Counted from the stretch's first letter, positions 39,508 through 48,792 are shown. The stretch: DNA of 64,000 bases from Rhodococcus sp. P-2 (GCF_016598535.1 NZ_CP066779.1:4214053-4278052); one strand, 5' to 3'. A program made the numbers and translations. The notes: generated by a model not told the origin, from the sequence alone.

Positions 39508-40866
39508 GTGCCGACTGAACCGATGACGACGCCCGACGTCGGCGCAGATCGACCACGCCGTTGGGAGTATTCGGCCCTCGTGGCGCTCGGCGTAGCCGTG
39601 GTGCTCGTTCTCGGTTTGACGATCTTCCTGACGAACAGGTCCGATTCCGACGAAAGTGCGGCCAGCGAGCAGGACGCCGAACGAACCGCGCAGGTACAGG
39701 CATTTCTCGACGCATGGGCTGCAGCGCAGATGTCCGACGATCCGTCGGGGCTGGCGAAGTTCGTCGACAATGCTGCCGCCCCCGGTGTGCTCGAGGCGGA
39801 AATTCGACGAGCCACTGCAGCGGGAGCGCTCGATTTCTCCGACTGGGGATACGAGATCCCCAGCGGCGGCCTGACTCCGGCGCCGCGAACCGGTGCACCG
39901 GACGGAGACGTCGAAGTCTGGAATGCGCAAGTTCTGTTTCGGTACGCCCTCGACGGCGTCGACGCATTGCCCACTCGCAAGGCAGTGTCCATGACGCTCG
40001 CGAAACGCGGCGATCAGTGGTCGGTTCTTGCGGACGGGTCGATCGTCGGACTGGACGGCGCCCGAACGGCAGGCGAATCCTGGAACGGCCCCTGGGACTT
40101 CGGCCCGCTGGCCGTCGCCGAAAACACCGCGCGCAATGCACTCGTGATCGGTCACCCGGGTCAGCAGGCGTTCGTCGACGCTTTGGCTGCAGATGTGGAC
40201 TCAGCCATCGAGAACACAACGCAGTTGTGGGGGCCGTGGTGGTCCGAGCGCGCGGTGCTCATGGTGGCGGGGTCCTCGGAGGAATTCACCGCACTGGTCG
40301 GCTCTCATCACGACGGCGCTTCGATTGCCGCAGTGTCGGTCGCGGATGCAACGACGGACGGGTCTTCCGACGTGAGCGGCCAGCGGGTGGTCTTCTCACC
40401 CGCCGCGGCTTCGAGGTTGACCGACATCACCAGGCGAACGGTATTGCGCCACGAACTCATGCACATAGCCGCCCGATCGAAAACCCGTGACGGGTCGCCG
40501 ATGTGGGTGTTGGAAGGGTTCGCCGAGTACGCGGGAAATCGTGGATCCTCGCGGGCCTGGGGTGAGATCGCGCCGACTCTGGCAGCAGCGGTCCGTGCCG
40601 GCGACACACCGACGGAGTTTCCGGACGACACACAGTTCGGCGGTGTCCCGGTTGTGAGTTCGCTGGCGTACGAATCGGCGTGGTCTGTCAACGCGTATAT
40701 CGCCGATCGATTCGGCGAGGCCAAGCTGACCGACCTCTTTCGCGCCCTCGCTTCCGGAAAGATGACGGCCGAAGATCTCGACTCGCGAATCCGAGCGGTC
40801 CTGGGCGTCGGAACCGAGGAACTGCGACTCGGATGGGTCGACTGGACCGACAGCCATCTGGGCTGA
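39508..40866 (+). CDS. Membrane-anchored HExxH protein (peptidase MA-like)
   Basis: 452 residues: a short cytoplasmic N-terminus, one membrane helix (about 22-43), an extracellular NTF2-like region (about 55-190) and a C-terminal zinc-protease-like domain. It has H315-ELM-H319 and, 17 residues on, E336 in WVLEGFAEY, the gluzincin pattern. So it is probably an active surface metalloprotease; the substrate is unknown. GTG 39508 follows TACACT (39495-39500) by 7 nt (leaderless). It lies between wall hydrolases and pimB'. Confidence 0.82.
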   Translation: MPTEPMTTPDVGADRPRRWEYSALVALGVAVVLVLGLTIFLTNRSDSDESAASEQDAERTAQVQAFLDAWAAAQMSDDPSGLAKFVDNAAAPGVLEAEIRRATAAGALDFSDWGYEIPSGGLTPAPRTGAPDGDVEVWNAQVLFRYALDGVDALPTRKAVSMTLAKRGDQWSVLADGSIVGLDGARTAGESWNGPWDFGPLAVAENTARNALVIGHPGQQAFVDALAADVDSAIENTTQLWGPWWSERAVLMVAGSSEEFTALVGSHHDGASIAAVSVADATTDGSSDVSGQRVVFSPAAASRLTDITRRTVLRHELMHIAARSKTRDGSPMWVLEGFAEYAGNRGSSRAWGEIAPTLAAAVRAGDTPTEFPDDTQFGGVPVVSSLAYESAWSVNAYIADRFGEAKLTDLFRALASGKMTAEDLDSRIRAVLGVGTEELRLGWVDWTDSHLG

Positions 40867-40911
40867 GCAGTTCGCGGCTGGTTGACAGCAGCGGCGGAGT
40901 GACCCTGGCAT

Positions 40912-40989
40912 GTCTCGAAGCGCAGCGTGCCCTTGTCACGTCTCGATGCGCAGCGTGCCCTTGTCACGTCTCGAAGCGCAGCGTGCCCT
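40912..40989. repeat. 28-bp tandem repeat, 2.8 copies
   Basis: Units begin GTCTCGAAGCGCAGCGTGCC at 40912, 40940 and 40968; unit 2 differs by one base in the first 22 and unit 3 is cut short. The last unit runs into TACGGT, the -10-like hexamer of pimB'. No spacers are present, so it is not a CRISPR. Confidence 0.9.
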
Positions 40990-41000
40990 ACGGTGGACGA

Positions 41001-42128
41001 ATGCGCCGGACCCTCTTGGTGACCAACGACTTTCCTCCTCGCCCCGGAGGTATCCAGTCTTATCTCCACACGTTCGCCGGGCATCTGCCGCCGGACAAGT
41101 TGGTGGTGTACGCACCGCGGTGGCGGGGCGACTCGCACAAGAAGTTCGATGCGGCACAGCCTTTCGAGGTCGTTCGGCACCCGACGACACTGATGTTGCC
41201 GTCGCCCTTCGTCGCTCGTCGGGCTGCGAAGCTGGTCAAGAAGCACGACTGCGAGTCGGTCTGGTTCGGTGCGGCAGCGCCGTTGGCGTTGTTGGCGCCG
41301 GTTGTTCGGCGCGCCGGAGCGAGCCGAGTGATCGCGAGTACTCACGGCCACGAGGTCGGATGGTCGATGATTCCCGGTGCGCGGCAGTCGTTGCGTGTGA
41401 TCGGTGATCACACAGATGCGGTGACGTTTGTCAGCAAGTACACCCGTGGGCGGTTCTCGGCGGCTTTCGGCCCGCAAGCGGCGCTCGAGCACCTTCCATC
41501 CGGAGTGGACACGTCGGTGTTCCACCCGGACTCGGTTGCCCGTGCAAAACTGCGTAAGCGATACGGGTTGGGAGAGCGGCCCACGATCCTGTGCCTGTCG
41601 CGGCTCGTGCCACGCAAGGGGCAGGACATGCTCATCAAAGCGCTGCCGACGATTCGGAAGAGCATCGACGGAGCAGTGCTGGTGATCGTCGGGGGTGGGC
41701 CGTACGAGGACCATCTCCGTCAATTGGCGCGCAAGACCGGCATGGACGATCACGTCGTCTTCACCGGCACGGTGCCTGCCGCAGAGTTGGCGGCTCACCA
41801 CACTGTTGCCGACGTGTTCGCCATGCCGTGCCGCACCCGAGGCGCCGGATTGGACGTCGAAGGACTGGGAATCGTCTACCTCGAGGCCTCGGCTACCGGT
41901 GTGCCGGTCATCGCCGGGCGCAGTGGTGGCGCTCCGGAAACCGTGCAGCAGAACAAGACCGGGCTCGTGGTCGACGGCACCTCTGTTCGTGACGTCGCCG
42001 AATCCGTGATCGAGGTGCTGTCCGATCGTGATCGAGCGGCCGCGATGGGAGCAGCCGGCCGGGCGTGGGTTGCCGAGGAATGGAAGTGGGACACGCTCGC
42101 TTCGAAGCTGCGTAATCTCCTCGGCTGA
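41001..42128 (+). CDS. pimB: Mannosyltransferase of the PimB' type
   Basis: Adds the second mannose to phosphatidylinositol mannoside (Rv2188c). 375 residues, GT4 GT-B fold: the N-terminal LLVTNDFPPRPGGIQSYL loop, STHGHEVGWS, the lysine of LSRLVPRKGQDML, and the EX7E motif EGLGIVYLEASA (donor site). ATG 41001 lies 6 nt after TACGGT (40989-40994), a leaderless layout; the frame open upstream is a shadow of the preceding gene. A perfect 17-bp palindrome ends the unit. Confidence 0.93.
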   Translation: MRRTLLVTNDFPPRPGGIQSYLHTFAGHLPPDKLVVYAPRWRGDSHKKFDAAQPFEVVRHPTTLMLPSPFVARRAAKLVKKHDCESVWFGAAAPLALLAPVVRRAGASRVIASTHGHEVGWSMIPGARQSLRVIGDHTDAVTFVSKYTRGRFSAAFGPQAALEHLPSGVDTSVFHPDSVARAKLRKRYGLGERPTILCLSRLVPRKGQDMLIKALPTIRKSIDGAVLVIVGGGPYEDHLRQLARKTGMDDHVVFTGTVPAAELAAHHTVADVFAMPCRTRGAGLDVEGLGIVYLEASATGVPVIAGRSGGAPETVQQNKTGLVVDGTSVRDVAESVIEVLSDRDRAAAMGAAGRAWVAEEWKWDTLASKLRNLLG

Positions 42129-42147
42129 GCTACCGGGACTCGAACGC

Positions 42148-42181
42148 GAACGGCCCGCACCGAATTCGGTGCGGGCCGTTC
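42148..42181. terminator. Perfect palindromic terminator between pimB' and fadD15
   Basis: GAACGGCCCGCACCGAA and its exact complement form a 34-bp palindrome, 20 bp after pimB' and 30 bp from the convergent fadD15 stop. Confidence 0.9.
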
Positions 42182-42210
42182 CTGTCGGCAGAGGACTGAT
42201 CGACGAAAGG

Positions 42211-44022
42211 CTACTTGGCGTAGATCTTTTCGATGTCGGCGGCAAAGCTCTCGTGCACGACGTTGCGCTTGAGCTTCATCGTGGGCGTGAGTTCGCCTGT
42301 GTCCTCGGAGAAGTCGACCGGAAGAATGCGGAACTTCTTGATCGCCTCGGCGTGTGAGACGAGCTTGTTGGCCTCGTCGATGGCGTCCTGGATTTCGCCG
42401 ACCAGTTCGCCGTCCGAAACCAGGTCGGCAGCTGTGGTTCCCGCGGCCTTGTTGTTGCGCTCGTTCCAAGCGGGAAGAGCTTCGGCGTCGATGGTGATGA
42501 GGGCGCCGATGAAAGGCTTCTGGTCGCCGACCACGATGGCCTGGCTGATCAGTGGGTGGGCGCGAAGGGAATCTTCGAGCTGAGCGGGGGAGACGTTCTT
42601 GCCGCCCGCCGTGACGATGATTTCCTTCTTGCGGCCGGTGATGGTGATGTAGCCGTCCTTGTCGACGGTGCCGAGGTCGCCGGTGTGGAACCAGCCGTTC
42701 TCGATCGACTCGGCAGTCGCCTTCTCGTTGCGCCAGTAACCGGTGAAGACCACCGGTCCCGAGAGGAGGATTTCGCCGTCTTCGGCGATGCGAACGGAGT
42801 TGCCGGCCAACGGCTTTCCGACCGAGCCGACCTTCTGTGCGCCGATGGTGTTGACGGCGAACGCTGCGGTGGTCTCGGTCAGTCCGTAGCCCTCGTAGAT
42901 CGTGACGCCGATACCGCGGAAGAAGTGGCCGAGTCGAGCGCCCAGAGGTGCACCACCGGAAATGGCCAGCTGGCACTGCCCGCCGAGTGCAGCGCGAAGC
43001 TTCGAGTACACGAGCTTGTCGAAGAGAGCGTGCTTGGCCTTGAGAACGATGCCGGCGCCGCCTTTGTCCTGCGCCTCGCTCCAGGCAACAGCGGTGTCTG
43101 CGGCCGCGTCGAAGATCTTTCCCTTGCCGTCGCCGTGCGCCTTGGCACGTGCGCTGTTGTAGACCTTCTCGAACACTCGCGGCACCGAGAGGATGAAGTC
43201 GGGCTTGAACTCGCCGAACGTCGGAACGAGGTTCGGGATGTCGCTCGTGTGCCCCAACGTTGCACCGGCGTCGAACGACGCGATGCTGACTGCGCGAGCG
43301 AGAACGTGCGCGAGCGGCAAGAACATCAGGGTGCTGACGCCGGGAGTCTTGAGCAGCGTGCCGAGGTTGGAGTCGAGGATGCCCTTCGACTCGGCAATGA
43401 GGTTGGAATGCGTCAGCTGGCAGCCCTTGGGTCGGCCTGTGGTGCCCGACGTGTAGATCAGGGTCGCGGGATCGGATGCCTTCAGTGCAGCGACGCGGGC
43501 GTGGACGTCCTCGTCGGAGATGTCGGCGCCCAGTGCGGTCAATTCCTCGACAACACCTTTACCGCCTGCCGCCGCATCGATCTGGTAGACCGTACGCAGC
43601 GCGGGTGCCGCTGCAGCGACGTCCTTCACGGTCGCGGCATGCGCGTCGTTCTCGACGATGAGGTCGATTGCTTCGGAGTCCTCGAGAATCCAGCGAACCT
43701 GCTCGGCTGCGGAGGTTTCGTAGATCGGAACCGTCACGCCGCCGGCCGCCCAGATGGCGTAGTCGACGAGCGGCCATTCGAAGCGAGTCGCCGACATGAG
43801 GCCGACGCGATCGCCCTGCTTGACTCCGATCGCGATCAGGCCCTTGGCGACGGCAGTCACCTGAGCGGCGAAATCGCCTGCAGTGACATCGACCCATGCA
43901 TTTCCGACTTTGCGCTTGTAGACAACCGCCGCCGGCTTCGTCTTCGCGAAGGCGAAGACCGAGTCGACCGCGGAGGCATCCTCGGGAATGGTGAACGTCT
44001 GGGGTGCGCTGAACTCAGGCAC
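42211..44022 (-). CDS. fadD15: Long-chain fatty acid-CoA ligase (FadD15 type)
   Basis: 603 residues, counterpart of Rv2187. ATP-dependent activation of long-chain fatty acids; ANL family. The P-loop TLIYTSGTTGRPKG (187-200), the YEGYGLTETTAAF A5 motif, the W-F-H-T-G-D-L-G region and the C-terminal lysine-bearing GRKKEIIVTAGGKNVSP are all intact. GTG 44022 has GGAGG with 6-7-nt spacing. It probably supplies acyl-CoA to the acyltransferase steps of envelope lipids nearby. Confidence 0.95.
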   Translation of the reverse strand: MPEFSAPQTFTIPEDASAVDSVFAFAKTKPAAVVYKRKVGNAWVDVTAGDFAAQVTAVAKGLIAIGVKQGDRVGLMSATRFEWPLVDYAIWAAGGVTVPIYETSAAEQVRWILEDSEAIDLIVENDAHAATVKDVAAAAPALRTVYQIDAAAGGKGVVEELTALGADISDEDVHARVAALKASDPATLIYTSGTTGRPKGCQLTHSNLIAESKGILDSNLGTLLKTPGVSTLMFLPLAHVLARAVSIASFDAGATLGHTSDIPNLVPTFGEFKPDFILSVPRVFEKVYNSARAKAHGDGKGKIFDAAADTAVAWSEAQDKGGAGIVLKAKHALFDKLVYSKLRAALGGQCQLAISGGAPLGARLGHFFRGIGVTIYEGYGLTETTAAFAVNTIGAQKVGSVGKPLAGNSVRIAEDGEILLSGPVVFTGYWRNEKATAESIENGWFHTGDLGTVDKDGYITITGRKKEIIVTAGGKNVSPAQLEDSLRAHPLISQAIVVGDQKPFIGALITIDAEALPAWNERNNKAAGTTAADLVSDGELVGEIQDAIDEANKLVSHAEAIKKFRILPVDFSEDTGELTPTMKLKRNVVHESFAADIEKIYAK

Positions 44023-44181
44023 GAAATACCTCCGACACTGCGAAATACTGACGAGTAGGGTTTTCGTCTCCTACTGTAGTCGCATGTCCGACGCAGTTGT
44101 GGCCAGGCTTACAGTCTGTCCGGTATGTAGTGTTGCGACACCCCTCGACGCTTCGCCGACGCGATATGTGAAGCTACTTCG

Positions 44182-44568
44182 GTGAGCAGCATTCAGGTCG
44201 CAGACCAGACTTTCATCGCCGCCCCGCCCGAGCGGGTCGCCGAACTGTTGTCCTCGCGCGCGCAGTGGCGTCGCTGGTTCAGTGATCTTGCGCTCGAAGT
44301 CCGGGAAGATCGCGGTCCCGCGGGATTCCGGTGGGGAGTGTCCGGTCAGCTGGTCGGCACCATGGAGGTGTGGCTCGAACCGGTGATGGACGGGACGATC
44401 GCGCACTACTTCCTGCACTGTGAACCGGTCGGCGTATCACCGTCCGATCTGGCGAACCTCGACCTCGCCGGGATGAACCGCAAGCGTCGGGTCGACGGCA
44501 AGGTCATGTCGTTCCAGCTCAAGCGCGAACTCGAAGCGGGACGCGCCGCCGGCGTAGCACCGGACTGA
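44182..44568 (+). CDS. Rv2186c-type START-like protein
   Basis: 128 residues: SIQVADQTFIAAPPERVAELLSSR and AQWRRWFSDL are the opening helix-strand of a START/SRPBCC fold, followed by RWGVSGQLVGTMEVWLEPV and a late long helix. The ligand is unknown. GTG 44182 has no ribosome site; a weak GAAGCT lies 6 nt before it. It heads a run with a second SRPBCC protein, an ArsA-like ATPase and a small Cys protein, the same order as in mycobacteria. Confidence 0.78.
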   Translation: MSSIQVADQTFIAAPPERVAELLSSRAQWRRWFSDLALEVREDRGPAGFRWGVSGQLVGTMEVWLEPVMDGTIAHYFLHCEPVGVSPSDLANLDLAGMNRKRRVDGKVMSFQLKRELEAGRAAGVAPD

Positions 44569-44631
44569 TAATCGAAGCAGTGCACGTTGTGCAGGTTCTG
44601 GACTCTTGACGAAGGAAGGTAGCGCAGTCGT

Positions 44632-45069
44632 ATGGCCGAGAAGACCAAGGGGTTGATCAGCATCGACGCTCCTGCCGACGCCGTGATGGACGTCATCGCC
44701 GATTTCGAGCGATACCCCGAATGGGTGGCCGCGGCGAAGTCCGTCGAGGTGACGGCGCCGGGGCAGGGCGGCCGCGCGGACCGAGTACGTTTCGTCCTCG
44801 ACGCGGGGATGGTGAAGGACACCTACGAACTGCAGTATTCGTGGGCACCGGACGGTATGGCGGTGAGTTGGGAGCTGATATCGGGTGAGATTCAGAAGTC
44901 CCAATTCGGTTCGTACACACTCGAGCCCGGCCCGAACGGCACCACGTCGGTCACCTACGAGTTGACGGTCGACCTGACGATTCCGATGATCGGTCTCTTC
45001 AAGCGGAAGGCCGAGAAGATCATCACCGACACAGCTCTGAAAGAACTGAAGAAGCGAGTCGAGGGCTGA
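44632..45069 (+). CDS. SRPBCC (polyketide cyclase/dehydrase) protein, Rv2185c type
   Basis: 145 residues, classical SRPBCC: ISIDAPADAVMDVIADFERYPEWVAAAKSVEV at the N-terminus, the central beta-sheet, and the C-terminal helix KRKAEKIITDTALKELKKRV. These proteins hold hydrophobic ligands in a deep pocket; the ligand here is unknown. A ribosome site (GAAGGTAG) precedes ATG 44632, and the stop codon is followed directly by the start of the ArsA-like gene. Confidence 0.88.
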   Translation: MAEKTKGLISIDAPADAVMDVIADFERYPEWVAAAKSVEVTAPGQGGRADRVRFVLDAGMVKDTYELQYSWAPDGMAVSWELISGEIQKSQFGSYTLEPGPNGTTSVTYELTVDLTIPMIGLFKRKAEKIITDTALKELKKRVEG

Positions 45070-46320
45070 GTGCCGGAGCAACGATCGCGCGTCCAACTGT
45101 TCGTCGGTAAAGGTGGAGTAGGCACGACGACGCTTGCCGCGGCGACGGCTGTGTCGGCGGCGACCTCCGGGGCCCGAGTGCTGCTGGTGTCGATCGACCA
45201 GGCAGGTTCTCTCGCGGATGTCCTGGGCGTGCCGAATCCGCGAACGACTACACCTCTCACCGAGCGCCTCTACGTCCGGCAACTCGACACGTCAGCGCTC
45301 CTCGAGGACAAGTTCCGAGGATTGTCGGGTTTGATCGATGCTGCAGGAACTTTCGGAGCGGGAGATCACGAACACGGTTCGTCGTTCGAGGGGTTGGAAC
45401 CGGAAGAGTTGACGGGATCCCTGGGAATCCAGGACATGCTCGGGCTCGCCGAAATCGTCGACTTCTCGGACAGCGGTGACTACGACCTCGTGATCGTGGA
45501 CTGTCCGGCTGCAGCCGAAGCGCTTCGGATACTGGGTTCGCCGTCGATGGTGTCGGAGTATCTCGAGCGATTGTGGCCGCGGCACAGGCGGATGGTCGCT
45601 GTGACGGGTACGGACATGCGGTTGCTCTTACTCGTGTCCGTCGTCGAACGTGTGCTCGCGTCGGTGGATCGAATCGCGGCTCACCTCTCGGATCGCGCGA
45701 ACACCAGCGTGAGTGTGGTGACGTCGGCCGATGGCGTGTCGGTCGCGGCGACTCGTCGGACGTTGTCCGGGCTGGCTCTTGCCGGTCTGCGAGTAGGCGG
45801 GATTGTGGTCAACAACCTTGTCCCGCAGTTCAACTCGCCGGCTGGGAAGGCGGTCGACGATTCGCCGGCGGCGCGGTGGCTCGCTTCGATCCAGGCGTCA
45901 CAGGCGCTCGTCGTCGACGAATTGCGTAAATCAACCGATGGAATGTCCGTCACAACGGTCGAACGCGTCTGCGCCGAACCGGTAGGGTTGGCCGCTCTGG
46001 GTGAGATCGCGGCCACGTTCGAGGGTGGAACGGGCACGGATTCGGGCACCGTCGGCACCGCGGACAACATCGTGGTGTCCTTGGAGTCGGGGACCGGAGT
46101 CGATTCGGTGTACGTGATGCGGATGTACCTTCCGCTCGTGGATCCGTCGTCGTTGTCGTTGGGCCGGGTGGAGGACGATGTGCTGGTGGGAGCAGACGGC
46201 GTACGACGCAGAGTTCGTTTGGCGTCGGTGCTGCGTCGTTGTGTCGTGAACGGGGCGGAGTTGGACGGCAGTTACCTGATCATTCGGTTCAGCCCGGATC
46301 CCGCGGTGTGGCCGGTATGA
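45070..46320 (+). CDS. ArsA-like ATPase (Rv2184c type)
   Basis: 416 residues. A deviant Walker A GKGGVGTTTLAAATA near residue 13, a switch-like SIDQAGSLADVLGV, and Walker B YDLVIVDCPAAAEALR. It belongs to the ArsA/Get3/MinD group but lacks the arsenite cysteines, so arsenic resistance is unlikely; targeting or a chaperone role is inferred. GTG 45070 abuts the previous stop, and the end overlaps the next gene as ATGA, so the three are coupled. Confidence 0.85.
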   Translation: MPEQRSRVQLFVGKGGVGTTTLAAATAVSAATSGARVLLVSIDQAGSLADVLGVPNPRTTTPLTERLYVRQLDTSALLEDKFRGLSGLIDAAGTFGAGDHEHGSSFEGLEPEELTGSLGIQDMLGLAEIVDFSDSGDYDLVIVDCPAAAEALRILGSPSMVSEYLERLWPRHRRMVAVTGTDMRLLLLVSVVERVLASVDRIAAHLSDRANTSVSVVTSADGVSVAATRRTLSGLALAGLRVGGIVVNNLVPQFNSPAGKAVDDSPAARWLASIQASQALVVDELRKSTDGMSVTTVERVCAEPVGLAALGEIAATFEGGTGTDSGTVGTADNIVVSLESGTGVDSVYVMRMYLPLVDPSSLSLGRVEDDVLVGADGVRRRVRLASVLRRCVVNGAELDGSYLIIRFSPDPAVWPV

Positions 46321-46712
46321 GCGAAGAGCACGAGCGCCTCGTCGCGGAATTTCGCGCGCTGGCGGAAACCGTTCTGACGCGCCTGGAACCGGTGTTGCTC
46401 AAGGCCGCAGCAGCGACGGCCGATGTTGCGAGTGACTCGGCGTCAGCGGACACGCAGCCGGTGTTCACTGGCTGCAGTTGGTGCCCGGTGTGCGCCCTCG
46501 CTGCACTGGTTCGCGGTGAGCACCACGAACTGTTGGCATTCCTCGCGGGTCAAGCAGCGGTATTCCTTGCGTTGCTTCGCGAGATTCTCGACGAGTTTCT
46601 CGGGGGGCCGTCAGGCCCCGATCGTGGACCGGACAGCGGCCCGACGGCGCCGGGTGCGGAGCGAACTCGGACTGCGGCATTTGTCCCGATCAACGTGACG
46701 GTCAAGGACTGA
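46317..46712 (+). CDS. Small Cys-motif protein coupled to the ArsA-like ATPase (Rv2183c type)
   Basis: 131 residues. The N-terminal helix (EEHERLVAEFRALAETVLTRL) is followed by GCSWCPVCALAALVRGEHHELLAFL, where three cysteines in C-x2-C-x2-C could hold a metal or cluster, and an amphipathic helix. The C-terminus is Pro/Gly-rich. ATG 46317 overlaps the ATPase stop as ATGA. A joint role with the ATPase is inferred from this coupling, which is kept in mycobacteria. Confidence 0.8.
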   Translation: MSEEHERLVAEFRALAETVLTRLEPVLLKAAAATADVASDSASADTQPVFTGCSWCPVCALAALVRGEHHELLAFLAGQAAVFLALLREILDEFLGGPSGPDRGPDSGPTAPGAERTRTAAFVPINVTVKD

Positions 46713-46836
46713 CTTCGTACCCCGGGTAGAGCGAACGGTCCGCGATGAGCACAATCGACACAATGGTCACCGACGCACGAGGCACCGATACAGGGTGCGC
46801 ACTCCAGCGGGCGACGCTCGCGCGGGAATTGTCGCG

Positions 46837-47877
46837 ATGAGCGCGCGCCGCTTGAAAGCGGTCTCCGAGTCCACCATGGACGACATCTTGACGGTCGGCA
46901 TCGACGTCGGCGGGACGAGCATCAGAGCCTCCGTCGTGGACGTGGACGGACAAGTGCTCGAGATGATTCAAGCCCCGACCCCGCAGTCGGCCAGGGCACT
47001 CGAAGACGGTCTCGATCGCGTCGTGCGCGAATTGGTCACCAGGCACGAGGTGTCGGCCGTGGGATTGGCGGTCGCCGGCTTCATCACCTCCGATCGAAGC
47101 TCTGTACGGTTCGCGCCGCACTTGCCGTGGGTGGACGCGCCGGTCGGAAGTGACCTGAGCAAGCGACTCGGGCTGCCGGTCGTGCTCGAACACGACGCCA
47201 ACGCAGCAGCCTTCGCGGAGCACCGATTCGGAGCGGCCGCCGGGGGCCGCAATGTCGTGATGGTGGCAATCGGGACCGGAATCGGTGGTGCGCTGCTGAT
47301 CAACGGTGAGCTGTACCGGGGGAGTCACGGCGTCGCCCCCGAACTGGGCCACATCCAGGTCGTGCCAGGCGGGCGTCAGTGCGCGTGTGGCAAACGTGGG
47401 TGTTGGGAGCGCTATTGCAGCGGAACGGCGCTCGTCGACACGGCCATCGAACTGCTCGCCGCCGACCCCGCCGCGTCGACCGTTCTGGCGCGTGAGGTAG
47501 CGGTGGATCCAGGTTCCCTCACCGGCCGCCGGATCGCGAATGCCGCGCAGGACGGTGACCCACTCGCGCTGGCAACCATCGCCGAGTTCACCCGTTGGCT
47601 GGCCGTCGGACTCGCCATGGTCGGTGACGTCTACGATCCCGATCTGGTGGTGATCGCCGGTGGCGTCGCGAGTTCTGCCCCACTGTTTCTCGACGACGCC
47701 CGTGAGCAGTACGCGACATTGCTGACCGGGGCGAAGCACCGACCACTGGCCCGAATCCGTTCCGCTCAGCTGGGCGAAGCTGCGGGCATGGTCGGCGCCG
47801 CCGCTTTGGCCCGATCGGTGGTGCCTCAGGATCTCGGTGGGGTCGACGGCGCTGGAACCACGTCTGCCGGACTGTGA
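46837..47877 (+). CDS. ROK-family sugar kinase (glucokinase type)
   Basis: About 346 residues. ATP site GIDVGGTSIRASVVD, catalytic EHDANAAAFAEHRFG, ROK signature GIGGALLINGELYRGSHGVAPELGH, and the zinc-binding CACGKRGCWERY. Polyphosphate/ATP glucokinases of actinobacteria look like this; the exact sugar is unknown. Starts at 46795 (GTG), 46837 (ATG, GGGAA upstream) and 46876 (ATG) are all possible. It is not in the mycobacterial order here, so it is an insertion between the Rv2183c and Rv2182c counterparts. Confidence 0.88.
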   Translation: MSARRLKAVSESTMDDILTVGIDVGGTSIRASVVDVDGQVLEMIQAPTPQSARALEDGLDRVVRELVTRHEVSAVGLAVAGFITSDRSSVRFAPHLPWVDAPVGSDLSKRLGLPVVLEHDANAAAFAEHRFGAAAGGRNVVMVAIGTGIGGALLINGELYRGSHGVAPELGHIQVVPGGRQCACGKRGCWERYCSGTALVDTAIELLAADPAASTVLAREVAVDPGSLTGRRIANAAQDGDPLALATIAEFTRWLAVGLAMVGDVYDPDLVVIAGGVASSAPLFLDDAREQYATLLTGAKHRPLARIRSAQLGEAAGMVGAAALARSVVPQDLGGVDGAGTTSAGL

Positions 47878-47971
47878 TCGGGTCGATCCTGCAGGGGCGT
47901 GTGTAGCGGGGGTTACGGGTCGGCAGTAAGGTCGTACTCAGCGAAATTCAGCTGTGAATGGGAGGGACGCC

Positions 47972-48778
47972 GTGTGGTATTGGCTCTTCAAGTATGTGTT
48001 GCTGGGGCCGATTCTCTGGCTGCTCGGGCGTCCGACGGTCAAGGGTCACGAGAACATTCCGACTGACGGGGCGGCCATCCTGGCCAGCAATCACCAGGCG
48101 GTTCTGGACTCGTTCTACCTTCCACTTCGCGTCAACCGCCGCATCACGTTCCTTGCCAAGAGCGAGTACTTCACCGGTTCCGGTCTCAAAGGCGCATTCC
48201 AGAAGTGGTTCTTCACCGCGGTCGGACAGGTCCCCATCGACCGAACCGGCGCGGACGCAGCGCAGGATGCGCTCAACGCCGGTCTCAAGGTTCTCGGTTC
48301 GGGCAGTCTGCTGGGTATCTACCCCGAGGGAACGCGTTCGCCTGACGGTCGCCTCTACAAGGGCAAGACCGGAATGGCGCGCCTCGCGCTCGAATCGGGC
48401 GTCAAGGTGATCCCGGTTGCGATGGTCGGTACCGACAAGATGAATCCGATCGGCTCTCGGATGTGGCGTCCGGCCAAGGTCACCGTGATCGTCGGCGAAC
48501 CTATCGATTTCTCCCGCTTCGAAGGCATGGGCGGGAACCGCTTCGTCGAGCGCGCTGTGACCGACGAGGTGATGTACAAGCTGATGAAACTCTCCGGCCA
48601 GGAGTACGTGGACATCTACGCGGCCAGTCTCAAGAACCAGGCACCCACGAAACCCGAAGCTGCCGTCGACGTTCCGGCGGAAAGCGGCGAGTCGGTTGTC
48701 GATCTCGTGGCCTCGGCCGAGTCCAAGGAATCCGCGAAGACCGACAAGGATTCGCTCCCGGACGCACAGGCCAGCTAG
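47972..48778 (+). CDS. 1-acyl-glycerol-3-phosphate acyltransferase (PlsC type)
   Basis: 268 residues, counterpart of Rv2182c. A membrane helix at the N-terminus (YWLFKYVLLGPILWLLG), acceptor site SNHQAVLDSF (the H-x4-D motif), FFTAVGQVPIDRTG, and YPEGTRSPDG. GTG 47972 is 6 nt behind GGGAGG, which places the start there and not at GTG 47954. The C-terminal 60 residues are acidic and low-complexity. It makes phosphatidic acid for phospholipids and PIMs. Confidence 0.92.
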   Translation: MWYWLFKYVLLGPILWLLGRPTVKGHENIPTDGAAILASNHQAVLDSFYLPLRVNRRITFLAKSEYFTGSGLKGAFQKWFFTAVGQVPIDRTGADAAQDALNAGLKVLGSGSLLGIYPEGTRSPDGRLYKGKTGMARLALESGVKVIPVAMVGTDKMNPIGSRMWRPAKVTVIVGEPIDFSRFEGMGGNRFVERAVTDEVMYKLMKLSGQEYVDIYAASLKNQAPTKPEAAVDVPAESGESVVDLVASAESKESAKTDKDSLPDAQAS

Positions 48779-48792
48779 AGATTTCCCACACC

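Noticed and set aside
40912-40989. CRISPR-like array
   Set aside because: Units are directly adjacent with no spacers, and no cas genes are present.
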